Shown here: positions 10,301-20,600 of the stretch, piece by piece | Numbering within the stretch: position 1 is the first letter of the stretch | Layout of the letters: each line of letters begins with the position of its first letter | Assembly: GCA_942492125.1 (NCBI GenBank) | Contig: CALODM010000030.1 | Span: 1-64,000 of the forward strand | DNA: 64,000 bases | From: BCD1 sp942492125 | Lineage (GTDB): Bacteria; Bacteroidota; Bacteroidia; Chitinophagales; Saprospiraceae | Direction of reading: 5' to 3' | The notes under the pieces: generated by a model | Seen by the model: only the letters and a program-made list of their open reading frames with translations | Told to the model about the DNA's origin: nothing | Database searches by the model: none | Position numbers and translations under genes: made by a program

Positions 10301-11609
10301 CAGCATCAAGACCCGTATATTCGAACGGTCCGTCAAGGGCTAATACATCCTCGTATACTTGTGTAACACCTACTGGTGTGGAAAGTCCGTCCGGAGTACT
10401 GTTCGCAATCGGTGTAACTGTAATTGTAAAGGTCGATGGCCCGCAACTTGGACTGTCTTCGATCTCTACGGTCATCGTTCCGTTGGATACGTAGTTCTCA
10501 CTACCCCATGGACAATCCGGTGCCGTAGCACTCTTTGTCACGATGTGTGGGAAATCAAACGTACACAATGGCTGTGGATCGTCCACCAACAATGGGTTGC
10601 CCAGGATATCTCCAATCTGTGGAGTACCAGGAGCGTTCACCCATCCTGAGGTCGCGCTTGGAGGTACAGGTCCGTTACAGCCTTCCTGTACGTAAACATC
10701 ATAACACGTACCTGGCTGCAGACCTTCCAGCATATAGCTCGCCTGGTTGCCGTCAATGACGATATTCGGATCATCAGCACATACGGTAATCAGCTGTACA
10801 GCTTCATTGTCCCATGGTTCAAAGCCACTGTTACCAATCGCTATGTTCCAGCAATGGGCATAGGCATCGATATCCAGTATCTCGTTGTTTATTGTCCAGT
10901 GGATAATGGCTGTCGTTTCCATCAACATATCGGCATAGATATCGGTCGGTGGCAAACATGGCACCATGACGCCACCATCAACGGTGAGGTCTTCATCCCC
11001 TGAGAGCAAGGTGTAAAACCCTGACATACCCACCGGTGAGTCATAATCTCCCGGATCAACATCACTATCTGCTGCGTCATCCGGAATATTATCCTGGAAG
11101 GTGAATACCAGCAACTGTGCAAATCTTTCCAGTTCTGCAGGTGCCGTAATCATAGACACATCAAAGGTCACTTTATAAGTTCCCGGAGCCAGTCCTGTAA
11201 ACAGGTACTCTCCGTTATCATCAGTCATTAACATCGTAGCCGGATCTGGTTGCCCGACAGGCACCATCATATTGCCAGGGATATCTCCTCCAATGTTGTT
11301 GGTACCACTCAGGAACAACTTGGCTCCTACCACCACAGGCTCATCAGGATCCTGCTCTCCATCTTCATCATAATCAAGCCATACATAGTTACCCAGGGAA
11401 ACAGGTACATAAACGCCTGCATCTACCGTCTCGTTGCGCTCACGATCATCCATCATTACAGGATCGGCCCAACCTTGTGCATCAGCATCGTTATTGTTGG
11501 TCTCATCTCCTAAAGGAGAATCCTCGAATGTAAAGACATAATCGTTTGCGTTAGGATCATTGGATGTGGTTACATCGAAGTATACACAGTATTTCTCCAT
11601 TGGAATCAA
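4377..11609 (-). CDS. Gene A segment 4: HYR-like domains, dockerin, cohesin-like domain, T9SS sorting domain
   Basis: The ORF has 2,410 residues; its initial MIPMEKYC continues the SdrD-B domain cut in segment 3. Order: one more SdrD-B domain (LGNYVWLDYDEDGEQDPDEP), an Fn3-like domain (about 10.65-10.96 kb; IIHWTINN...PGTCYDVYVQEGC), and several HYR/bacterial Ig-like domains with Cys pairs. Next comes a Cys-rich conserved region, then a dockerin-like pair of EF loops (GVTTFDLVLITKHILGI and DINSSSTITTADMIQLRKL). A cohesin-like beta-sandwich follows (IQGYQFTMNFDRTALSL). The T9SS type A sorting domain (VYQNVPNPFDTETRIGY to KKMIVVE) ends the protein. Roughly the last 1,000 residues are closely matched by gene B. 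Two hairpins follow the stop. Confidence 0.9.
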   Translation of the reverse strand: MIPMEKYCVYFDVTTSNDPNANDYVFTFEDSPLGDETNNNDADAQGWADPVMMDDRERNETVDAGVYVPVSLGNYVWLDYDEDGEQDPDEPVVVGAKLFLSGTNNIGGDIPGNMMVPVGQPDPATMLMTDDNGEYLFTGLAPGTYKVTFDVSMITAPAELERFAQLLVFTFQDNIPDDAADSDVDPGDYDSPVGMSGFYTLLSGDEDLTVDGGVMVPCLPPTDIYADMLMETTAIIHWTINNEILDIDAYAHCWNIAIGNSGFEPWDNEAVQLITVCADDPNIVIDGNQASYMLEGLQPGTCYDVYVQEGCNGPVPPSATSGWVNAPGTPQIGDILGNPLLVDDPQPLCTFDFPHIVTKSATAPDCPWGSENYVSNGTMTVEIEDSPSCGPSTFTITVTPIANSTPDGLSTPVGVTQVYEDVLALDGPFEYTGLDAGEYLVSVMETGGCNPKVNPVEMIQEVPNAIDEDGPDKFVSDILGNEVTQIGPFDLPEGSCNYQMVLFVQAVDGCYGEIVDPNAVTATVVMIPTSVEPGSQAIVTTDGAGNYLIDVNFAAGTTELTITVEDPDGNETSMTYTVVVEEFNNPDVTIVGPQNVTIPHCAESRDVIVTVYVEDLCDQSITEEDVIFTANGTEQVNEVGEGYIEYIVTVTIDDDGSVWSAEYTDGAGNTGFADVQITVEQAIADEPALIYASDDNVTIPYCEEEVEYCYSFQVYDDCEEVDVDEVIANFEQDGMNLTLVEVDDSNPNFVFFNYCGSIDPGTYFPVINYAGQSVEPQVIINQQQNQAPDITLPGNLNFTIPACEESLITTIGIYVQDDCDDAISESNIDFLEATFPGLINWVYDDAGYIELLVELTPGTHLLAMEVTDSDGATTYTDALLTVTAQPDNWAPVLVYPSQDIDIALEACDDPLVEVCFYVTAYDNCDENVTATVEMNGQVLTAVSGNQYCVEVTPGDYQIDVSATDAASNSSAESFTISVTQEAATPDNLACIANVQATLEGDCSVELLASTVLNGEWGCLTEEDFEIVVIDGQEDNGAIIDGCGTFGYMISLKEGVEGNFTVCWGEVTAEDKTSPVIDCPDPTDHSLTSGEEFVCTDIETIRIDGVQYYTTTAEGEIIEGSLSAELAYILSQTGYPEVSDNCGQLRVAVWDVVAENECGDDVITRHFEVSDRYNSDCTGQPMTASCTQEIRVRKSDITDVDVPQDIVEIECSDETALTEAGYPHPSETGYPSVTTAYGTYDLAATYCNLGAAFEDSEPIEVCASSYKIIRTWSIVDWCVTPAQVTEYTQIIKVGDTTPPVIGCNWTDTDWDGEVDMPVYSTGPFDCTATFPIAAPNVTDNCNTYHWYVDVVILTEGYTYDQWGQVTGTEVVEQVLSSFGPLGAEEPGPYATNVPLSLNGNHYLHYTAIDECGNVSTYDCAFGVEDRINPVAVCDDDLNISIGSDGYARVYAEDIDEGSNDNCELSHIEVRRAGGEWGDYVDFDCEDVHDFVVIELRVWDASGNSNICWLEVLIEDKITPYCHAPHSVSMHCDDDALHHIDWDDAAQLNEVFGEAWAEDNCNATADQISVVNNLNDCGWGTVVRTFQATDDWGLTSTNACQQVITVYEVHNYEIKFPKDADAECGTPNPDTIAYVDYGCDLLTVNVSDEIYEATSDECYKILRTYKVINWCEWDGEAAPIVIGRDEDCDNNPGDEDVYVIVRTAWNGDDPIYTAYVDRDNNENNTNPFTGTSRCTNLPKPNGHWANSNINLELASVGHWQYTQVIKVYDFVAPTAVVTDYDAFCSETADCFGDVTIEFTVTELCDLDVVTAQGQLDAFADGIYDGPATVTETGRDEAAQTITYEISGNYPIGTHAFGVHIEDGCENALWLEIPFEVVDCKAPTPVCINGLTVTLMPQPDGCCAMAIWASDFIASEVEDCTEPVRYSIHRGDDVADGSEIPSPEVTGLVLDCNDDETTLIRIYSWDSAYNPYAVQPDGTVGGPNYDYCETYVLVQAHNDCATPVLSMIAGSVQTEESEGVEAAEVILSGISSQTQNTVTSGGYTFDVVENGFAYTVTPHLDENPLNGVTTFDLVLITKHILGIQLLDSPYKMIAADINSSSTITTADMIQLRKLILGIYDDFPNNTSWRFVDADYVFPDPTNPWYEEFPESRNINNLSEDMMSEDFIAAKIGDVNGTVIPNATVIEERNVNGLFALQTEDIDMKAGEQYSVSFTAEDLEDIQGYQFTMNFDRTALSLSAIDYGVANEENFGLTFLNEGMITTSWNSVNGQTLNGGAVLFTLNINAQRNVKLSEVIAIGSRITRAEAYNAQSELLDVAINFNGDEIASSFEVYQNVPNPFDTETRIGYRLPEDAAVTITIQDVAGKTLKVLYQDGQQGYNVMVLDARTLGATGTLYYTVATDTDVATKKMIVVE

Positions 11610-14600
11610 TCCGATGAATTCGTAGAATCCTGTGCATCTGTAGTTGTCGTTGCGATGATCTGAGGATTATCAGGATCGGTGCAATCGTGCAGTTCAACGG
11701 TAACCCCTTCAACCGGTGCTTCTCCATCGTCCTGTACACCATTACCATTCACATCGTGCCATACATAATCTCCCAACTCAGCCAGTGGCTGGTAGTAATC
11801 TTCCACTTCACCAAACGGGAAGTCACCGTTGGCATATGGATTCTTGGAATCCAGGCCACCCTGATCACTGAAACGGAAACGCATATGAGTTTCCAGGTTC
11901 GGGAACATAACGGCATTATCAGGAACCATGAAACAAAGTTCGGTTGTTACACCGGCTCCAGCGGCAATAACTGCTTCTGTTGTAGGAACAGGTAAAGTAG
12001 TTCCATCAACTTTTGTCCATACAACAGCTTCAGAACCATCCGAATTGAAGTCCAGACTACCGTCAAAGTCGATCCATGCCTGCATCACACCTGCTTCAGG
12101 TGCCGTGGTATTGACATCGAAACAAGCTTCATATCCCGGCACCATTGAAGTCGTCAAAATAACCCCGTTTTCGTCGTCATCTCCACAGTTGACACCAACA
12201 GGTAAAGTAACTACCCCAAGAAGGTTATCATCACCTTCTTCTGCAGGTTCAGGATTGTTTGGATCCAGTGCATCGTAATAACCGGCCGTATAGTCTGGCT
12301 GACCATCGAGATCAACATCTACACAAGCGCCCATATACCAGAATGGTGTGGCGAGGTGTCTTGGTCCTTCCATGCCTGGCATACCAGAATCCTCCTTTGT
12401 AACGAAGGAGTCTGGCAAGTCACCACGATCAAATCCGACATAACCGAAGTCGAAACTCAGGTTGTCCTGAGCATCCGGGTAACTATTGTCAGGATTTTCT
12501 GCATTGGTCATCCCCGGCATATCATATAATCCATCCTCTCCGAGGATTTGATTGGTAATATCTTCTGGCAAAATGGTAAAGAATTCACCATTTTCATTAT
12601 CACTATCGTACAGATCTGCATCACCAACATTGCCACCTACATCTTGCAATGTAGCAAAACGGTTGGTCACTACGGTAATCTTATAATTACCAGGTGTCAA
12701 TCCTTCGAAGTAATAAATACCGTCCTTAACGAGGTCTGAACCTCCAGGTCCCATACCAACGTAGGTAACCGGTGCACTGACGGTAACATAAGTCTCATCA
12801 TCACCATCTCCAAAGGTACCATTAGGACCAGCCCACATCAACTGAACTTCGATTCCGTTGATACCATCATCGATACCAGGATCCTGGATACCGTTGTAAT
12901 TACGGTCTTCCCAGATCAGGTTTCCGATCTTGACATCCGGTAATTTGTAGTCTTCCACTTCACCGGCAGGTAAGGTTCCGTCAGGATTCACTCCTGTGGC
13001 TTGCAGACCACCATCCGGACTCAAGCGGAAACGCATGAATCCATCTCCCATCACATACATCGCATCCGCTGGAATGTCGAAACATACGACCTCATCTGTC
13101 AATCCTCCGGCAGGTACGGTTACACCACCTCCGGCAAAATCTCCGGTATTCAGTTCATCCGCAGGGTCGTCCATCACACCGTTACCATCGAAGTCTAACC
13201 ATCCCTGAAGGACAGCAGGAGCTCCTGTAGTATTCACAACATCAATCTCTATACAGGCTTCATATCCCGGAATAACAGGTGTAATGAAAGTAATACCATC
13301 TTCATCATCGGCGCATCCTGTTGAACCAGGCTGTCCGTATGCAGAAGCATTATTATCATCCCCATTATCCATCAGTCCTGCCATAGCTTCATCCTGGCCG
13401 TCCGTCTCTGCATCTACACAGCTACCGAGGTACAATTGTGGAATGATGATATGCTTAGGCCCTGAGGCTGCATCCGTAGTTCCATAAGAATCCGGCAAAT
13501 CACCAAAATCAACCGCAAAGAATCCGGCATCCCAGGTAGGATCGTACTCTCCAGACTCTAGGAAGGTGAATTCAGTCATACCTGTAACAGGATCAGCATC
13601 GCTATCATCGGCATCATCAACACCCGGTTCATTATCTTTGGTTGGATTCAGATCCGCTGGCGTATCAAAAGTCAATTTATAATCTCCAGGTACCAGAGCA
13701 TCGAAAATATACGAACCATCAGGCTCCGTGAATGTCATGAATTCCATTCCGGTAGCAGGATCAAGTACAGTTGTACCATTTCCTGTTGTACCGGTCAGGG
13801 TTACTTTCACGCCTTCGATAGGCAGTTCTCCCGGATCCTGCTGGCCATTATTGTTTTGGTCATCCCAAACATAATCACCAATACTTGCAGGCTCGTAGAA
13901 ACCGGCATCCCAATCAAGGTCATCTTCATCAGATTCCAATACCGTCGTTTCTGTCATTCCGCCCATATCAGGATCGGCATCACTATCATTCGTAGCTTCA
14001 ACATTATCATTAGGATCATCGCCTTCGTTGTAATAAGTAAGTACATATTGGCTACCATTTGGTGCCATAAATGTCAGCTTATAAGTTCCCGGAGGCAGAC
14101 CGTCAAACAGGTAGGATCCGTCAGGTCCTGTAGTTACCATACGATCCATGGTAGGATCATTAGGATCTTTAACAGGAGAACCGTTACCGGCATTACCGGT
14201 TAAGGTAACCTTCACACCTGGTAATCCAGGTTCAATCATTGGATCGTCCTGGATTCCGTCTCCATCAGTATCGATCCAAACAACATCTCCGATACTTGCA
14301 GGAATGTAGAATCCAAAGTCTACTGTACTGTTCTTATTATCATCTGCATCACCATCACCTACCTCTTCTCCTGGCATTAACGTGATAGGTTGTGACTGAA
14401 CATTTCCAGCCATATCCTGACCATTGGAATCGGTATTGTCATCATTATCCGGATCACCATTATCGAAGGTCGGAACCATCTCTGGGTCTGGAGGAGTTAC
14501 CTGAACTACATAATCTCCAGGGATCAGGTTCATAAACATATACATACCATCTGGTCCGGTGGTAACTGAAGTAACAGGATTACCATCTGCATCCGTAACA

Positions 14601-17600
14601 GGTGTTGTACCATCTGCTTCAAACAATTCTACTATGGCTCCAGCGATCGGTAATTCACCACCTGGTTGTCCTACATTATCCTGCAGACCATTACCATTAT
14701 TATCAATCCAGACAATATCACCAAGACTCATCACCTGATAGAAACCGAAGTCAACACTTGGGTTCTTATCGTTATCCGCGTCTCCATCGTTATTTTCTCC
14801 ATCAACCGTCAAGGTTACAGGCAGTGACTGAACAACTGCACCAACTTCAATACCATTGGAATCGGTATTGTCATTATTATCCGGATCGCCACCATCAGGA
14901 GACACAAGGAATAACACGGAAGGAGCTGCTACCTGAACAACATAGTCTCCCGGTAAGAGTCCCATAAACATATACATTCCATCTGCTCCCGTGGTAACAG
15001 AAGCGACAGGAGCACCAGTAGCATCTGTTGCCGGTGTAGTACCATCCGCTTCGAAGAGACTTACTACAGCCCCCTGGATTGGTTCTTCACCACCTGGCTG
15101 ACCTACATTATCCTGGATACCATCTGTATCGAGATCAAACCAAACCAAATCTCCTAAAGCAACGGTCTGGAAGAAACCGAAGTCAACGCTTGGATTTTTA
15201 TCATTATTGGCATCACCATCATTATTCTCATCATTGCTGATCAAAGTAATTGGCTGCGATTGGATATTACCAGCAACATCTTCTCCGTTGGAATCTGTAT
15301 CATCATTATTATCAGGATCACCACCACTTGGTGAAGCGATATAAGGACTACCTTCAGCAGGTGCCGGTGGAGTAACCCTAACCACATAATCTCCAGGAAT
15401 CAGGTTCATGAACATGTACATACCGTCTGTTCCGGTGGTCACGGAAGCAACTGGAGCTCCATTAATATCCGTAGCCGGTGTTGTACCATCCGCTTCGAAC
15501 AATTCAACCAAGGCTCCTTCAAGTGGTTGCTCATCGGTACCAATGTTATCCTGAATTCCATCACTGTCGCTATCGATCCAAACCAGATCTCCAACACTTA
15601 CTGCCTGATAGAATCCAAAGTCAACACTTGGGTTTTTGTCATCATCAGCATCACCATCGTTGATCTCACCGTTGGTGGTCAAAGTAACCGGTAATGACTG
15701 TGCTCCTCCAGCAATAGGTTCACCATTGGAATCTGTATTATCGTCATTATCCGGATCACCACCGCTTGGTGAAGTCAGGTATGGATTTCCATCTGCAGGA
15801 GTTGGTGTAGTAACCTTAACTACATAATCTCCAGGGATCAGGTTCATAAACATATACATACCATCTGTGCCGGTAGTCACAGAGGTTACTGGTGCTCCGT
15901 TTACATCCGTTGCAGGGGTTGTACCGTCTGCTTCAAATAATTCAACAGTTGCTCCAGCGATAGGTACTTCTCCTCCAGGCATTCCCACATTATCCTGAAT
16001 ACCGTCTGCATTTTCATCCAGCCATACAACGTCTCCGAGGCTTACTGCCTGATAGAATCCAAAGTCAACACTTGGGTTCTTATCATTATCTGCATCACCG
16101 TCATTAATCTCGCCATCTGTACTCAGCGTAATTGGCTGTGACTGAATATTACCGGCTACATCTTCACCATTGGAATCTGTATTGTCATCATTATCCGGAT
16201 CACCACCGCTTGGTGAGGCGATATATGGATTTGCATCCGTTGGTGCAACTACTTGCACAACATAGTCTCCAGGATACAGTCCCATAAACATATACATACC
16301 ATCGGCTCCGACTGTTACAGGACCTACAGGGTTACCGTTTACATCGGTTACCGGAGTTACTCCATCACCTTCGAATAAGGAAACTACAGCTCCTGGTAAT
16401 GGGTCTTCACCCGCATCCTGTATACCATCAGCATCTTCATCTATCCAAACGATGTCTCCAAGACTTACTGGTTCAAAGAATCCGAAGTCAACACTTGGGT
16501 TTTTATTATCATCCGCATCACCATCGTTGATCTCTCCATTTGTGCTTAAAGTGACCGCCTGTGATTGGATGTTGCCGCCAACATCTTCCCCATTGGAATC
16601 TGTATTGTCATCGTTATCCGGATCGCCACCACTTATGGTTGGCAGATAATTAAATCCTGCCGGTGGTGTAACCTGAACCACGTAATCACCCGGGGCAAGT
16701 CCCATAAACATATACATACCATTTGCTCCTGTTGTAACAGAAGCGACAGGTGCTCCATTCACGTCAGTTGCCGGAGTAGTTCCGTCGGCTTCGAACAATT
16801 CAACGACTGCTCCTGATACCGGTTGCTCATCTGTACCAACATTATCCTGGAGACCATTGTAGTTACTATCTATCCATACCAGATCTCCAAGGCTTAATGC
16901 CTGGAAGAAACCGAAGTCAACGCTTGGGTTCTTATCATCATTGGTATCACCATCGTTGATCTCTGCATTGCTAACAAGCGTAACCGGCTGGGACTGGATA
17001 TTGCCACCAACATCTTCTCCATTGGAATCTGTATTGTCATTATTATCCGGGTCGCCACCACTTACTGTTGGCAGATAATTTAACCCTGCCGGTGGTGTAA
17101 CCTGTACGACATAATCTCCCGGTATCAGGTTCATGAACATATACATACCGTCAGTTCCCGTAGTTACTGAAGCAACCGGATTACCATCAATATCCGTTGC
17201 CGGGGTAGTACCATCGGCTTCGAACAATTCAACCAATGCTCCTGCAAGTGGTTGTTCATCTGTTCCTATATTATCCTGAATACCATCATTATCGCTATCG
17301 ATCCAAACCAGATCTCCAACACTTACTGCCTGATAGAAACCGAAGTCAACACTTGGGTTCTTATCGTCATCAGCATCGCCATCATTGATTTCGCCATTGG
17401 TTGTTAAAGTAACTGGCAAGGACTGTGCTCCTCCAGCGATTGGTTCGCCATTGGAATCTGTATCAACATTATTATCCGGATCGCCACCGCTTGGTGAAGT
17501 CAGGTATGGATTGCCATCTGCAGGAGTTGGTGTAGTAACCTTAACTACATAATCTCCGGGAATCAGGTTCATAAACATATACATACCATCTGTTCCGGTA

Positions 17601-20600
17601 GTCACAGAAGCAACTGGTGCTCCGTTTACATCCGTTGCAGGGGTTGTACCATCTGCTTCAAATAGTTCAACAATTGCTCCAGCGATCGGCACTTCTCCTC
17701 CTGGCATTCCCACATTGTCCTGAATACCATCCGCATTTTCATCCAACCATACGATATCACCAAGGCTTACTGCCTGATAGAATCCAAAGTCAACACTTGG
17801 ATTCTTATCATTATCTGCATCACCATCATTAACCTCACCATCGGTACTTAGCGTAATAGGCAATGATTGAACATTACCACCAACATTTTCGCCATTGGAA
17901 TCGGTATTGTCATCATTATCCGGATCGCCACCACTTGGTGAAGCGATATATGGATTTGCATCCGTTGGCGCAACTACCTGCACCACATAGTCTCCCGGAT
18001 ATAGTCCCATAAACATATACATACCATCTGTTCCGACTGTTACAGGACCTACAGGGTTACCATTTACATCGGTTACCGGCGTAACGCCATCTGCTTCGAA
18101 TAAGGATACCACTGCTCCTGGTAATGGATCTTCACCAGCGTCCTGAGTACCGTCAGCATCTTCATCTATCCAAACGATATCTCCGAGACTTACAGGCTCG
18201 AAGAAACCGAAGTCAACACTTGGGTTCTTATTATCATCGGCATCGCCATCGTTGATCTCACCATCAACAGAAAGTGTAATTGGCAGTGATTGAATATTAC
18301 CGCCAACATCTTCCCCATTGGAATCTGTATTGTCATCGTTATCCGGATCGCCACCACTTATGGTTGGCAGATAATTAAATCCTGCCGGTGGTGTAACCTG
18401 TACCACGTAATCACCCGGGGCAAGTCCCATAAACATATACATACCATCTGCTCCTGTTGTAACAGAAGCGACAGGTGCTCCATTCACGTCAGTTGCCGGA
18501 GTAATTCCGTCGGCTTCGAACAATTCAACCAATGCTCCTGAAACCGGCTGCTCATCTGTACCAACATTATCCTGTAGACCATTGTAATTGCTATCAATCC
18601 AAACCAGATCACCAAGGCTTAATGCCTGGAAGAAACCAAAGTCAACGCTTGGGTTCTTATCATCATTAGTATCACCATCATTGATCTCTGCATTGCTGAT
18701 CAAGGTAACTGGCTGGGACTGAATATTACCACCAACAGCTTCACCATTGGAATCGGTATTGTCATTATTATCCGGGTCGCCACCACTTACTGTTGGCAGA
18801 TAATTTAACCCTGCCGGTGGTGTAACCTGTACAACATAATCTCCAGGAATCAGGTTCATGAACATGTACATACCGTCAGCTCCGGTAGTCACTGATGCCA
18901 CTGGTGCACCATTAATATCCGTTGCCGGTGTTGTACCATCCGCTTCAAACAATTCTACTAATGCACCTAAAAGCGGTTGTTCATCTGTTCCTATATTATC
19001 CTGAATCCCATCATTATCGCTATCAATCCAAACAAGATCTCCAACACTTACTGCCTGATAGAAACCGAAGTCAACACTTGGATTCTTGTTATCATCCGCA
19101 TCACCATCGTTGATCTCACCATTACTGGTTAAAGTAACCGGCAATGACTGTGCTCCTCCGGGAATAGGATCGCCATTGGAATCTGTATCAATATTATTAT
19201 CCGGATCACCACCGCTTGGTGATGTCAGGTATGGATTTCCATCTGCCGGAGCAGGTGGAGTCACCTGTACCACGTAATCACCAGGGATCAGGTTCATGAA
19301 CATATACATACCATCAGAGCCTGTTGTTACGGGATCTACCGCAAGTCCATCCGCATCGGTTACAGAAGTTACGCCGTCCGCCTGGAAAAGCGTAACCGTT
19401 GCATTCTCGATCGGTACTTCGCCCCCTGGCATACCAACATTATCCTGAACACCATCGGCATTTTCATCTAACCATACCACATTTCCTAAAGCTACCGGTT
19501 CAAAGTAACCAGCATCATAATCCGGGTTATTTTCACCTGAAAGGAGGGTTTCATCAACCGTCATACCCCCCATCGCTGGATCGGCATCACTATCATCTGC
19601 ATCATTAGTTGGCAGATTATTTACATAAGTTGTATAAAGACCAGCAGGTGTCGTAAAGGTCAATTTATAAACACCCGGAACCAAGTCATCAAAGATGTAA
19701 TAGCCGTCCATTCCCATGAAGTTGGTAGTCGTTGTCGTAAGATTAACAGGGTTACCATAGAAATCAGTACCAGTCAATTCTACCGTTACGCCATTAATGC
19801 CTGGCTCCAAAGGATCCTGGAAACCATCGGCATCCTGATCTTTCCATACGTAGTCACCAATGCTGGCGTATGTCCAGAAACCAGCATCTACATCATCAAC
19901 GATATCTCCTCCAGCCAGCGTAACTGGCGTTGAAGAAGCTACTCCAGTTGTAGGATCAGCATCACTATCGTCATCGTCATTACCAGGAAGTTCATCCTGT
20001 TTGGTAGGGAAAAAGTCTGTAGGCGTACCAAATGTAACGGTATAATCTCCAGGGAGTAATCCGTTAAACATATACATACCACCAGTGGTAGTCTGAACAG
20101 TCGCTGTATAAGCATTTCCTAAAATATCGAAACCGGAAATGGTGACATCCGCTCCAACGATTCCTGGTTCGCCATTATCCTGCTCACCATCTATATCGAG
20201 GTCTTCCCATACAAAATCACCAATCTTGGCAAACTGAAGATAATAATCTTCTACCTCACCGTCAAAGGCAATTCCAGTAGGATTGGCAACACCTGCCGTA
20301 CTCAGACGCACCCTTACGTGCGTTTCCTGATTTGGGAAAGTAGCTGTTGCCGGTACGGTAAAGCAGTATTGTTGGGTAGAAGTACCTACAGGTACCACAT
20401 TGGAAGTGAAGGCCACTTTTTCACCGGCCTGGAAGGTTCCATCTCCGTTGAAATCGACCCACATATCGAGGGTAGCAGCACCGAGTGTTGAGGTTGCTGT
20501 AACTTGCACACAGGCTTCATTTCCTTGTACCATTGGTGTAAGGAATTGTACACCGTCCTCATCGTCATCCACACACTCATGGTATGACAATTCTCCAGTT

